Shown in pieces: positions 43,760 through 55,689 of a DNA stretch of 64,000 bases. Source of the stretch: Catonia carolina. Its lineage: Eukaryota; Arthropoda; Insecta; Hemiptera; Achilidae. Made by a program: the position numbers and the translations under genes. Each line of letters starts with the position of its first letter. Position 1 is the first letter of the stretch. A model generated the notes under the pieces. The model ran no database searches, had not been told where the DNA came from, and saw only the letters and a list, made by a program, of their open reading frames with translations. Location of the stretch: positions 3,173,501 through 3,237,500 of the forward strand of contig JAQMRL010000011.1 in assembly GCA_035578175.1 (NCBI GenBank), read 5' to 3'.

Positions 43760-44361
43760 TTATAGCAACCTATGCCTCCGAAACACTATTCAAATTAAAC
43801 ATCAAGTCAACAACGGATAAACTACAAAAGCCGGACAGGAGAATCATAAGAACAATTATCAACAAAAAGCACCAAAAGGATGGACAGTGGTGGATTCTAC
43901 CTAATGAAGTAGTTTATAAAGAGAGCGAATCAATAGTGGATACAATGCGGAAAAGGAGAATAGCCTTCTTCAGCCACATATCAAGATTACCAGAAACTCG
44001 ACTCACAAAACAATTATACGACTACTTTTGGAACACAAAGACCAAGAACAGCTGGTTCAGGGAGATCCAGGAGGATTTAGAGGAATTGGGCATAACAATG
44101 GAGCAGATTGAGAACAAGGATGAGAAGAGAATTTTGAGGAATACAGCCACAAGACTTAAATTGAAAACCTTCGTACGAAAACCATACACCTTGAGTGACG
44201 AACAAAGGGCGGCCAGAGTGGAGAAAATGAAGAAATTTTGGGAGCGAAAGAGGATGCTACATACAAAATATAGAGCTCATCCTTCAAAGACTAAAATTAA
44301 TGCAGGCTGATTAAAGTGCTCCAATGTGGGTGTAAACTAAAAAAAAAAAAAAAAAAAAAAT
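43760..44361 (+). pseudogene. RTE-like LINE C-terminal fragment with poly-A tail
   Basis: An open frame at 43936-44310 gives MRKRRIAFFSHISRLPETRL, ending in a basic Lys/Arg-rich tail. Upstream in the same frame is ATYASETLFKLN, the usual C-terminal order of the LINE at 24.7 kb. The 3' end 'TGATTAAAGTGCTCCAATG' matches that family, and 22 A residues follow at 44340-44361. A recent 5'-truncated insertion. Confidence 0.75.
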
Positions 44362-45119
44362 TATAACCAACATTTTGCTGTATATGTATAAAGTAACGAT
44401 AGACAGAGAGTTTATTGTCACGATTCAGTTCATATACATATTTAATACAGTTTAACAAATTAATAACTATTTAGAAACAATTAACAATTAATCCAAAGAG
44501 AAAATTCAAAAGAACTGCCAGTAGAAGTAATAAAGAAACTTGACCGCCTGCAGTGAGTCTGCGGAAAGTACTACAAGGTTATATGCATCCAAATTATAAC
44601 AATTAACGTATACCGTTCCATTTATTCCGACAATATAACTATTTCCAACCAAACTATGAATATCAAGACGTCAAACAATCTCAATAAAACATATCTAACA
44701 GCCAAAACTGTTAACAACCATAATGATATCATTTAGTTTAATTTTAAAATTCAAAACTTTAGCGTGGAAAAACATAAATTTCTTACCCAACTATTTATAC
44801 CGGGTGGCCCATATGTCAGTTTTTTTCCACATATGAAAGAAGTAAAAATGAAGGCGTTACAAGTTAACGGAATAAGAAACCTACTGGGAAGTTACCAAGA
44901 TAACCTACAAGTTTTGGTAACCTTTGGTAACCTACTAGCTAACAAGAAATTACTGTGATTTCTCGGTTGCAAGTGTGTATGCTTTTATTTAAAACTGCAC
45001 GTTTCATTTTCTGTAGCGCTAAAAAATCGCTAGTGGGCGCCTAGCCCGAAGAGATTCGAGCTCAACACCTGTAACTTGAGGATGGGGGTTAGGTAAAAAC
45101 GTAGTACAAAAAGTAGAAG
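44362..45119. other. Spacer
   Basis: 'TACCGGGTGGCCCATATG' at about 44798 resembles one mariner end, but no partner was found. The 64-codon frame here is not recognised. Confidence 0.35.
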
Positions 45120-45129
45120 CCTGAAAAAT

Positions 45130-45305
45130 CTCTAAATAAGTGCGTTCCACTATAGTGTACTACGCTTCAAAATAGAATGTCCCGGGTTTGATTCGTGGCT
45201 AGGGTATCGAAATTATAATATCCTAAGTGAAAAACCAACCGTGATATAACGCACAGTAATTGCGAATGACATTGCTATTGCAATTGCGAATAATACTAAA
45301 AAAAA
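45130..45305 (+). mobile_element. SINE-2, tRNA-derived, diverged
   Basis: Box B-like GGGTTTGATTCGTGGCTAGG at 45184. The body 'AACCAACCGT...GCACAGTAATTGCGAATGAC' parallels the SINE-2 at 37.8 kb. Confidence 0.65.
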
Positions 45306-46384
45306 TAATGAATTGTGTGTAAAACAATTTTATATCAACAAGTATTTTAAATAATTTAATCATTAAACATTTTAAATCTAAGCGAAGGATGAAAAATTCG
45401 AGTTAATTGTAGGAATAATTCTCGTACATGATTGAATACTGATTTGCATATTAATATTTTGACAAACCACAGAATATTCAGCTTGAATACTTTATTCAGC
45501 CGTTAATTCAAAAACATGTATTGAAAGTTTTATTGATTTGAATTTAAATTTTCTTAATTACGTTTTGTACCAAGGCTTTTGTTGAATTTTACCCTTGGTG
45601 TATTGTATTTTTCCATCTATACTGAATAATTAACTTATTGCTTTGTACATACGAAACAATGGAAAAATAAATTGAACAAATCGTAAAGTTCTAAACTATT
45701 GACGTATAATCATTTATTTATCCACGTTAATAAATCTAGTTGTTCCTTTTATTATTCCCGAAAGGACATAAAGGAAGAATCTACAATTAAAGAATAGCGT
45801 ACATTCTCGTGGGTTTAATATGTTCTGCTTTGGTTTGAATTTTCTCGTATTCTGTTAAGTTCTTCAAACACAAACCAATTGCTTAAATACATTGAGATTT
45901 TTGTTTTCAATTTTATACGCATTGATAAATTGTTTATTTCTTCTGAAGATTGTCTGTTAATATTATTAAGATTGTTTACTGTTTTATATATTAATTTTAA
46001 AATTTAATAAAATCAGAATTGCCTTCGTACGATTGATTCTTTCTTATTTTATTTTCAATTCATTTCTTTGAGTATACCTTTATCATAACATTATAAATTT
46101 TTATTTAAGTAATAATGGAAAATGTTTTCGTTGTTTTTCACAAATATTTGTCATTTTTAATACGATTTAATTAACTTTGGAGAAATTTAAATATTTTAAT
46201 TTCAATAAATATACAAAGAATAAAGTTACTCCTTTTGTCTTCTGTTGAATACCACACCTTAACCTTCTTATCAGTTTTTTTTTCCATTTTCTGATATAAT
46301 TGTTTTTATTTTATGTGAGTAACAACAACTTATCTATTTAAAATTTATTGTTAATGATATTAGTATTAAAATTTTAATTATTGA
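45306..46384. other. AT-rich spacer
   Basis: No gene or recognised repeat. Confidence 0.45.
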
Positions 46385-46722
46385 TGGCAATTTTTTAAAC
46401 TGCCATCTATTATTTTGTTTTGTCAGTCCGTCACATCCAAATGCCAGAAACTACAAGAAATAGCATCAAACGGTTTTCGGATTTGTTATATACACAAAAC
46501 GTTAGTGGGATTGGATTGAGTTAAAAATGTTTGTTTCAACCGGAAGTTAAGAAATCAAAGTCGGAATTTGGATACAAAAATAGTGTTATTCGATTCCTCT
46601 TAAATAGTTGTTAAAAAAATAGTTGGGTTTAAAGTTCCGGGGTCAATCGGAAGTGGCCCAAACCGCAAGTCAAAAAATACGGAACTGTTCCGTATTACTG
46701 CAACCAAACCAGGCTCATTTTA
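46385..46722 (+). repeat. RepB repeat
   Basis: Begins with a hairpin-forming 'GATGGCA...TGCCATC', then 'AGAAACTACAAGAAATAGCA', 'CAAACGGTTTTCGGATT' and 'CAACCGGAAGTTAAGAAATC', as at 28.3 kb. Confidence 0.65.
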
Positions 46723-46726
46723 TTAA

Positions 46727-47441
46727 GGGGAGACGGTACTTTGTATCCCGCCAATGTTAAATTTGCTATTTTTAGGTACATTTTTCATAGGATTGGTGAA
46801 AGATACAAAAATGAAACTTTACACACTTATAGTTGTAGGGTGGTTTTAACTACTGATTTTTTTTAAAATTTAATCTGTTGGACCATAAAGGTTTTAAAAG
46901 AATAACGAATAATATAAAATTTTTACAATTTATTTCTACGTTTTTTGCATATTCTAATTTTTTGAGCACCTGAGGAAGTAAAAACAATGTCGGTGAATGT
47001 GCATGTACATGATAGTCAACTGGTAAAAATTTCAGCCAGGTAGGTTAAATGGTTTCTGAGAAAAACGTACTTAAGTGTTAAAAATCTAAATTTACGGGAA
47101 AAGGCACAAATGAAATACAAAATGTACACAAACAAGTTTAATTTCTCATCAACAGTTGGTTACAAAGCTGCACCAACAGTGAAGAATATTAAAAATAGTG
47201 AAGCAGATATTTAAAAAAAACTAAATTTCTTTTTGCACTAAAACGAGTAATATAAAAATATGAAAAATATTTGTTCATGACGACATGTTAATTTTTTAGG
47301 AAATACCTGACAAAAACGTAATGTTTTCATTAAAATAATTGTTTTGTCGTAATTTAATGTTTTTGTGGTAGATCTAGGTCTAAATTATTGAAAAACATAA
47401 ACCGAAAAAAAAATCAGTCAAAACCATCATACAGTCTCCCC
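46727..47441. mobile_element. TTAA-flanked DNA element, 715 bp, GGGGAGAC ends
   Basis: TTAA lies at 46723-46726 and 47442-47445. The inverted ends are left GGGGAGACGGTA and reverse complement of right GGGGAGACTGTA. No ORF of note. TTAA targets fit piggyBac or Kolobok, and the G-rich ends are less typical of piggyBac. Confidence 0.75.
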
Positions 47442-47615
47442 TTAAGCACATCACTATTTGTTATTCTGTCTGTCCACGGAATGCGCCACATCCTGCGGTA
47501 GCACCATATCTCAAAGACCTGTTTGTATCTTCTCTAAATGGATCATTTTTAGAAAAATCTTTTTCCCAAAATTTCCACCTAGAAAAATTATACTAAAATT
47601 AAAAACAATAATTCT

Positions 47616-47996
47616 ACCCATAACTGGTAGGTTGTTAAATTATTTGCGCTCAATCTAATAAATCCAGGGCTACAAAAAATTAATCTGTTTCTTATTACAT
47701 GGTCAGCCAATTATATGACTGAATCATTTAAGGACAGAAGAGGTAGAGGTGTAAAAGACACTAGTCAGAGTTATCTCCTCTGAGGGTAATGAATTTCATC
47801 GTACAGCCGGACCATGTTGTGAATAAAGCAAAGGTGTCATTTGCAGGTTGGACAGTAGATGCTTTTCAGAGAGTTTGGCATGCTGATAAGCATACTTTTC
47901 TACTCTATGAGGAAGACACTGGTAAACCACCTTACTCCTTGTTTTACTCAGCTTCTAGAGGTTGAAAACAGCCTTTCGGTTGATGAACTAAACAAC
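47616..47996 (+). mobile_element. SINE-1 copy
   Basis: A full-length copy from ACCCATAACTGGTAGG to TGATGAACTAAACAACTC. Confidence 0.85.
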
Positions 47997-48144
47997 TCAT
48001 AAATTAAAACACACATTTTCTAGCCCCACTTAATACATGAAGCCTCTTCATCGGCTCTATTTTAAGGAAATTAAATTTTTGAATAATTCAAGTAGTTATT
48101 AAAGGAAAAGTTGATAAAAAAACAAGTTGAAATATCCGAATTTT

Positions 48145-48544
48145 GTTGTTGTTGTTGTTGTTGTAGGTCATCAGCCGAAAGGCTGGTTTGAACCTGTAAA
48201 GGAAGTAAAACAAGGAGTGAGGTGGTTTACCGTTGCCTTCCTCACTGAATGGAAAAGTACGCTTATCAGCATGTCGGGCTCTCCGAAAAGCACATATTTT
48301 ACACTCTCCAAATGACACGTTCACTTCATTCACCACAGGGTCAGGCTGTATAATGAAATTTATTACTTTCAGAGGAGATTACTCTGATCAGTGTCTTTTA
48401 CACCTCTACCTCTTCTGTTCTTAAATGATTTAGCCATTTAATTGGCTGACCAATTGATAAGAAACAGAACTATTTATTTTAGCCTTGTAACTAACAGATT
48501 GAGTGTAAATAATCTGACACTCCACCTGTCTGTTATGGGCAGAC
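48145..48544 (-). mobile_element. SINE-1 copy with GTT-repeat tail and target duplication
   Basis: CCGAATTTT lies at 48136-48144 and 48545-48553. The tail is a clean (GTT)n run on the plus strand, which shows that the family ends in an AAC microsatellite. The reversed internal frame stays open at 48088-48336. Confidence 0.9.
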
Positions 48545-48589
48545 CCGAATTTTATTATCATTAAATTTTTTTTCTATTTATGTGCTTTA

Positions 48590-48700
48590 TTTAGTGATGA
48601 TGATTTTGTGTGAATAATGATGTAGAGTGATAAAATCAGATGAAAACACCAGATCTGATCGGGAATCGAACCTGAGACCTAAGAATAGAAACCATTCAGT
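48590..48700 (-). mobile_element. tRNA-like SINE head
   Basis: The reversed box B 'GGGAATCGAACCTGAGACC' lies at 48660-48678. The flanking GATGAAAACACC sequence may be its body. The tail is not assigned. Confidence 0.45.
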
Positions 48701-49149
48701 GTGATATCTTATCTTAGAATGAAATAAAGACTTAAAGCTTGCTATAACAGAATCTTTTTTAATTCCTCGTTTTTCTATACATTTTATAACATCTAAAATT
48801 TTATGAAGATTTCTTGGTTCGAAAACAATCTGAAAGAATTTATAGTTATGGAAATATTTTTATAATCATCTTTATTTCATCATAAAAAGTTTTTGAAGTA
48901 TTTCAATAGTAGTAAATTTTTAAACTCTTTTTTTGATTTTCCTATAAAACAATTTTGTATTTTGATAACTTTTAAGCAAAATATATTATTACCCAATACA
49001 GAAAAAACAAAAATGTTATGGTGAGCAGGGATATTTTCGTAAAACTTCCTCTTTCATAGATTACAAAATAGAAAGAATTGGATAAAAAAGAAACAATAAA
49101 AACAATGGACCATGATTTTCATGGATTTTTTTTATTTTGTCTGTTTTTA
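48701..49149. other. AT-rich spacer
   Basis: No feature recognised. Confidence 0.4.
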
Positions 49150-50125
49150 ATAATTTTTAGTTTCTCTTGCTCTATATGAATATACAGGGTGATTCATGAG
49201 GTTCTCTCCCCATTTTTACCGCCCATTTTTAGTAAAAATAGAAAAAAATGTTACATAAATATAGGTCCGAAAACGCTTCTTTTCATAAAACGCGAGTTAC
49301 AGCTAGCGAAGTATTTCTGCGTGATTCTTGGAATCATGCGAAGTATTTCGGCCCAGAAATCATGCCGAAATAATTTGCTAGCTGTAACTCGCAAACGAAA
49401 CATTTTTGGACTTTTGTTTATGTTACATTTTTTCATTATTTTTACTAGTAGAATGGGCTGTAGACGTAGGGCGAGACCGTCATGAATCATCCTGTATAGG
49501 GAATGAAATTATCGATTCCATGACGATTTTTCGAAATTGAGTTTTAACCGGAAATACACGTTCAGGACCTCTTAACCCGAAAAACATGTAGTTAGATACC
49601 AAGAGGTGACCCGACACGATCTTTTTCATCAAAATCGGTCAAACTGGAAGTAGTAAGTTATTTGTGCAGTTTTTCACTTTTGCGGTTTTCTCAAAAACGG
49701 CTTCTGACATCGTTTTTAAAATCACTTCATTTGCTTACATCTTTAATTATTTATAAGTTAGGGTAATAAGTCCCATGTCTGAGCACAAATTCTTGGAGAG
49801 ACTCTGCTCTCATGGTAATTTTTTTAAAGATTGCGAACTTAACGTACATTTTAGGGCAAAAGTTGAATGTTATAGTTGTAGAAAATTATAACACCCACAA
49901 CTTCTGTTTTAAACAGTTTCATCTGCAGAGTTTAGTTTAGCGTCAGTTAGTGATTTCCCCTATGTTTAAGTCGAGCAGATGTTGATTTTGCGTCATTCGT
50001 TCATGATTAAAATTAGGTTATGTTTTTCATTTTAAATTGTTTACTCGTAATTAAATATAGGTTATAAGTTTATTATTTACATTGGCAAAAGAAAGTTGTG
50101 TGGGTGTTTCACTACGGATTTTTTT
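49150..50125 (+). repeat. GT-family repeat, copy F, interrupted
   Basis: The left piece is 49150-49184 and the right piece starts at 49495. The GT run is lost. It ends near 'GTTTCACTACGGATTTTT'. Confidence 0.8.
49185..49494. mobile_element. mariner-like palindromic MITE, 310 bp
   Basis: A perfect TA duplication lies at 49183-49184 and 49495-49496. Excision restores the GT-family phrase GAATATATAGGG. The ends CAGGGTGATTCATGA and (reversed) CAGGATGATTCATGA continue as arms of about 140 bp that meet near the centre. No ORF. The ends and TA target fit Tc1/mariner. Confidence 0.85.
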
Positions 50126-50830
50126 ATTTCTATATTCTGTAAATATTCTGGTGGGTTTTATATTATAATGAACTGATCAATAGTTAGCTTTTAAAAGAAT
50201 TATAATTAAATTTCAATGAAAAATTATATTACATTTTAATTAAAAAGAAAGAAAAAATAAACTATTATTTGTCATGCTTTTAGAAGAAATTATATGAGCT
50301 TAAAATAAACGACTGAAAAGTTATTACTGGCTTTCGTATCGTACTTTATGTGAATTATTGGCTGTAGGAAGACAAACTTTATTAATAACAATTTTCACTC
50401 GGTTCCATAATAAAAACGTTTTTATTTTTTATTAAATACGTTTTGTTCGAGCTTTATCATTTTCTTCTTTTCGAATTATCTTTTAACGAGTCCAGTTTTT
50501 GTGTTTTATATTTTTTTATTTTATCTTCATCTTTACTTATTTTTTCTTATTATTCTCAATTGTTCTTTGAATATTTCATTAAAATTTTATTGCATATTTG
50601 TATTTTATTTGAAAACTTTCTTTGCGATTTTTTGTTATTTATATATTTTTTATTTCCGTTATGATATCTCGGGTCTACTTACCATTAAGATATAAAAATT
50701 ACTTCAATACAAATATACCCACCGTACACCGTGTTGGTCGAAATGTTATGTCGTCGCCGCGAGTCAGCAGTTTAACAGCTGATTTTCAAAAACGAAGGTT
50801 CAAGGTTTAAATCCTAGAAAAGATAGCTTT
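50126..50830. other. T-rich spacer
   Basis: Frames here are T-run artefacts. 'GGTTCAAGGTTTAAATCC' at 50799 is only weakly box B-like. Confidence 0.4.
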
Positions 50831-51227
50831 GCCCATAACTGACAGGTGGAGTGTCAAATTATTTACACTCAATCTGTTAGTTGCGATACTAAAATAAATA
50901 GTTCTGTTTGTTATCACATGGTTAGCCAGTTAAATGACTGAATCTTTTAAGAACAGAAGAAGTAGAAGTGTAAAAGAACTAATCAGAGTTATCTCCTCTG
51001 AAAGTAATGACTTTCATTATACAGCCAGACCCTGTGGTGATTAAATCGAAAGTGTCATTTGCAGAGTGGAAAATATGTGCTTTTCAGAGGGCCCGGCATG
51101 CTGATAAGCGTACTTTTCCACTCAGTGAGGAAGGCAATGGTAAACCACCTCACTCCTTGTTTTACTTGGTAAAACCTCTAAGGTTCAAACCAGCCCTTTG
51201 GCTGATGACCTAAACATCAACAACAAA
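50831..51227 (+). mobile_element. SINE-1 copy
   Basis: A full-length copy from GCCCATAACTGACAGGTGG to GACCTAAACATCAACAAC. The internal frame 51007-51213 is open. Confidence 0.85.
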
Positions 51228-51231
51228 GGTA

Positions 51232-51700
51232 GTTGCTACTTTACTTTATTTTACTTTACGCCGAGGTTCCTTCTGATGATCCACTTCTCGTATACCAAAA
51301 CGCCATCGATCTCGTTCCCGCCTGTCCTCCTCTGTCAACTGCCTCTTTTTCATTGTGGACCTGATTCCCTGCAGCCAAGTACATCGCGGCCTTCCTCTTC
51401 TACATCGACTTGAAGGACATTACTCCAAGAGTCTCCTCGGCCATCTATGCCCCTCCATCCTCTGAACATGACCATACCACACCAACTGCCTTATTTCAAT
51501 GTCCTCCACTATTGTACTGCCACAACCTATCTTCCCCCTGACTTCCTCGTTTCTAACCCTATTCATCCGGGAGATCCGACATGAGCGCTTAAAGCAATCC
51601 ATCTCTAAAATCCTCAATTTATCCTGACTTTTTCTATCCAGGGTCCAAGCCTCACAACCACACAACGTAATAGGCTTCACCACAACACTACTTTGATAGT
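51232..51700 (-). pseudogene. RTE-type LINE, strongly 5'-truncated
   Basis: The plus strand starts with CTTTACTTTATTTTACTTTA, the reverse of the TAAAG tail also carried by the intact RTE. The minus frame 51420-51683 gives the LINE C-terminal order TLCGCEAWTL, LEMDCFKRSCRISRMNRVRN and IRQLVWYGHVQRMEG. Catalytic domains are absent. It differs from the intact RTE and so belongs to another lineage. Confidence 0.75.
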
Positions 51701-51911
51701 TGTGGTTGAATTAACCATATTCTCTCAGGAATGGTCGGCCGAGTCTGTACAATACTACACTTCATTTACACGTCATACACATCATCTTCATCTCATTGGT
51801 TCGTTTATTGTTCTTAAATTGAACATATTGGAACGTATACATATTAGGGACTAAAAAAACAATTGTGGATTACGTTTATATTTACTATTAATATCAAAAT
51901 ATTTTAATTAT

Positions 51912-52330
51912 TTATGTAAATGTCTTCTTCCTCTTCTTCTTCTTCAGTTTACTGATTAGGCAGTACTGGCTGTTCCGGAAACCACCTTCTCCTCGGATGA
52001 CCAACACCCCTTCGACCATTTGACTTATAATAAAATTCATTTCCAATCTAGGCAAATGGCTTCCTTTTGTGCGTTCCAGATGACTACTGCATTTGATTCT
52101 GTTCTCGTTGATCTTCTTGAGGGTTAATATTTGTAACTCTTGCTTTATAGCGTCACTTCTGACCTTGTCCTTATGAGTGCAGCCCTTCACTAGCCGAAGA
52201 AATTTCATTGTCACAGCTCTGACTTGGTTTCGTTCTCTGTTTGAAAGCACCCATGCCTCGCTACTGTTCATTATAACTGGCACTGCCATAGTTTTATAGA
52301 ACTTTTGTTTCTTTATGTAAATGTTATGTT
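51912..52330 (-). pseudogene. LINE C-terminal fragment
   Basis: The minus frame gives MNSSEAWVLSNRERNQVRAV and MKFLRLVKGCTHKDKVRSD, the 'YGSEAWVL ... EMKFLR ... G.T..D..RN' order of RTE-type C-termini, followed by poly-Lys from an AAG-rich stretch. Decayed, with no catalytic part. Confidence 0.65.
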
Positions 52331-52369
52331 ATGTTAATATTACGTTATGTAAATTTACATGGTAAATAC

Positions 52370-52560
52370 TTAAAGAACAGAGGTCAAAAGTTGGACTAGG
52401 AGAGTAATAAAACAACGTCCGAGAGCAACAAGAGAAATCCAGGAAAACTAAATAACGAGGTGGAAAGATGGTAATCCAGAAGATGGGTGAACTCAGTGGA
52501 TGAGTCTGACGAAGGATGGAGCTAGTTGGGGTCAAGTTGAAAACGCGTTATGAATAAATG
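52370..52560 (+). mobile_element. Possible LINE 3' fragment
   Basis: Plus frames contain TRWKDGNPEDG and MSLTKDGASWG, resembling the RW.D....AG.NW terminal segment of RTE-type LINEs. Short and broken. Confidence 0.35.
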
Positions 52561-53399
52561 TAAATGAATTTTGGCATCTCGGATGTAGGATAATTAAAAG
52601 CACACTTAAAGACATTTTTAAAAATCACATCGTGACAGCAACCTCAATATTCTATAGAAAATAAGCTAAAAATTTCGTTTTAAAATATCGAATTTTCATG
52701 GAAATTATGTTAAAAGGTTAGAAAAATCTTACTAGAACCCGGAAGTATGCCATTGTGCCTTTCGCAAACTTATTACAAAATGTTTGTGAATCACTTAAGA
52801 GTATTCTTTGTACTTTTTTAATCAGTTATCAGCGTTCTCTTTCCTTTCTTTAAATATTTTCGTAGGAAGTTTCCTTTAGTTAGGTTAAAAAAGTCGTATG
52901 TCTTTGAGCAATCTTCTTCTTCATTAAAATGCGCTGTTTACCTGAGCTCTACTGCTTGTTATATTAAGATAAGTCTTTTGAAGTAAAGTACACATCCACA
53001 GCCTTCTCTTCCTCTTAAAAGAAGCTTACTAAAAGATAAAAATTGTTAAAAATATGATTCCGTTGTTGTACTCCAATATAAGTTACATAAAGAAAGCGAA
53101 AGGGATCTTGAGCAATAATATTATGTTTTATTAAGTTTTTGATAAGGTAATAGGAATGTGTAAAGAACTCGTATGTTATCTGATCGTTGTAATTTGTTTT
53201 TATTTTATTTTTGCACCACTTAATATCTTTGATCATTCTCTTCAACATCGTTTTGAGAAACTCTTTCCAGATTTTGTAGTAATTTAGTTTTGATAAAATA
53301 GACAATTTTTTCAATAGTTTTATTATACTCGTATCATACCAGTTGAGCTGTAGACCCGTACCTTACGGAAGCGGGTGTTTACTTAACAGTTATTTATAT
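52561..53399. other. Spacer with an unrecognised 99-codon minus frame
   Basis: 53015-53314 (minus) is open for 99 codons, Lys/Asn/Tyr-rich, with no family match I can name and no promoter or splice support. It may be chance in AT-rich DNA. Confidence 0.3.
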
Positions 53400-54195
53400 T
53401 TATTTTAGGATGTCGAAAGAAATGTTGTAGTATGGGCATCTCTGTTGCCGACAATATACTTTATACTCTCTTCTTCCCAGATGATCAAGTTGTAATATGT
53501 GCAGATCACGACTATATGATGAGGAAGTTGCAAGAGGAGTATGAAAGATGGGGCTCAGTATAAATGTAGACAGGACTGAGCACTTTACTTTTGGTGAGCC
53601 AGGAAATGATATTCAGCTGGGTACGGGTGTAGTGAAACGCTGTGGAAGTTGAATAACCTGGGAGTCATCTTTGATAGGAATGGAACAAGTGCAGCGGAAG
53701 TAAATGAAAAGATTTTGCAAGAGCGAAGGGTTTTAGGGCAGTTAAATTCTGTCATTTGGAATAATAAAATATGGAAGGAGACGAAGATTAATATTTATCA
53801 TGTTATCCTGGAGAGTGGTGTACCTATAATGCGGAAGTGAGGGTATTGACAAAAAAAATAGAAGGATCGCCTAAAAGTGGTGGAGATGGATTTTTGGAGG
53901 CGGAGCTGTGGTGTGTCGCGCATCGATCGAATTCCGAAATTAGGTGAAGAATTGGCGTTCAAGGAAACATCATGGATACCATATCCCGGAAGCAATTAAA
54001 ATGGTTTGGCTATTTGCAGAGAATGGATGACGGTAGGTGCCAAAGAGGGTATGGGAGTGGATGCCAGACTGTAGAAGAAGGAGGAGTAGGACGGAGGTGA
54101 CAGGGTTGGATGGTGTGCAGGAGGCAATGTCTTTGCACCGTCTTTCCGATAGTGACTGGCACACAAAGAGAGATGACGCTTAAGAACCGAGTAAC
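53400..54195 (+). pseudogene. LINE C-terminal third, decayed
   Basis: In broken frames: 'NNLGVIFDRNGTSAAEVNEK', 'RRVLGQLNSVIWNNKI', a block encoding 'EMDFWRRSCGVSRIDRI', then 'DTISRKQLKWFG' and 'RMPDCRRRRS'-like pieces. This is the C-terminal order of an RTE-type LINE distinct from the others in the window. Several stops. The 5' part is absent. Confidence 0.7.
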
Positions 54196-55567
54196 GACGG
54201 GCTGTAAATCCTCGCAGGAATAAATATATGTATTTATTTTATCTATTTAAGGAATGGTAACTGTCCAGAAGTAAAGCTTTACAACAATATAATTCCCTAT
54301 TGTGGTACTGTCAAATATCTTGGCTTCCACTTCATACAAATTGGATAAAAAAATTATAATTCTCTGAACCCATTAACGCCGTTTTTTTTTAATTTAAACA
54401 CATTCTGATCATTTTTTGCGTGTTGTCCTCGCACAGTTATTAAATGAAATTATATAAGAAATAAGAAAAAGTTTCAGATACTCTTAATAGAGTTTTAAGC
54501 TTGTATTTTATCTGTTCATTGTTAATAGCTAAAAATACATCAGAGTAAAAAGTCTTGAAGATAGGTGTTGTCATCAAAAAGAGTTTACTACCTTCTATGT
54601 TTATATCCGAGTACATGGTGTCAAATGTTTAAATAATCGATTCTATTTAAACCATGAAAGAAATGTATGTATAGTTTGCAAGCCAAAATGCTCGTGGAAT
54701 TACAAATTTAGGTATCATTTACTGGAGTGGTTTTAAATGAATATAACTAGGTTGTGAAAATAAATTAGTGTTTCAACTTTGGCAACTTGAATATAAATGA
54801 CTTGTTATAAAAAAAGCGAAACAACCGCGTTACTGGTTTTTGCTTTATTCCTACAGTACTTGTGGAAGTGTAACAAAAAATAAAATGAAATAAAAATGGA
54901 GTAGAATAAATGTTTACAAATCATTTGTATTAAATTATTTAAATTCTTGTTGTTTATAAAATAATTTAAATATTTTATGTGAGTGAGATTGGTATTTAAG
55001 GATTTCGGATAATTTGCTTTTAAATTATTCTAGAATATTCTAACAAGGTTGTTTACCGTTAACATAACTTATTTTATATTGAAAGAGTCTACCGATACTA
55101 AAATCTAGTCTAGACCTTTATTACAGCATTGTAATATCCTGCCATTTTCTCTCAAATAAGGCCATAAAAAATTACTGTTATGTGATCGTAATGTGTACTA
55201 TTTTAGATACAAATTTTTCCGTTCTCACAAAATTTTATACGGAAAGGTTAGTATAATCGATAAAATATTCGATCCTAATATTTTAGTTGTAAAATTTATC
55301 ACGGATTCCTAAATCCAGAAGTTATATAAAACGTACATACCTACATAAAATCTCCCATAATTCTTTCAGGTTGTCTTCAGTTTATTTTATTACCTCTCTG
55401 AATTAAAATTGGAAAATCACAATTTCAATAACTTCAGGTCGGATCCTCATTAGTTATTACTTTGTGATTGATTCAGCACTACTAAGCTATTTCAATTCAT
55501 TTTCAATGCAAGTTCTTTGTCGAATCCAATAGACCATATGAACATAACAGCGTATGCTTTTTTCTTT
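54196..55567. other. AT-rich spacer
   Basis: No gene or recognised repeat. Confidence 0.45.
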
Positions 55568-55612
55568 TGTTTATTTAACGTCGCATCAACTACAGTGGTC
55601 ATTAGCGACGAC
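55568..55612 (-). mobile_element. SINE-2 tail fragment
   Basis: 'TTTATTTAACGTCGCATCAA' and 'GTGGTCATTAGCGACGAC' are the reverse of the SINE-2 3' end (GTTGATGCGACGTTAAATAA). Confidence 0.65.
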
Positions 55613-55689
55613 GAGAAAAGTGAAGCACGCTATTAACAGATCTTGTTTATTAATTTTAAATCTTATTAAAATAGCTGAATTTATATGAT

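Noticed and set aside
44790..44830. Single mariner-like end TACCGGGTGGCCCATATG
   Set aside because: No matching inverted partner nearby, so no element can be defined.
50443..50810. Hydrophobic plus-strand frames rich in Phe, Leu, Ile
   Set aside because: T-rich DNA gives such frames by chance. No start context, splice sites or family pattern.
53015..53314. 99-codon minus frame as a real gene
   Set aside because: No recognised family, composition typical of AT-rich chance frames, and no signals around it.
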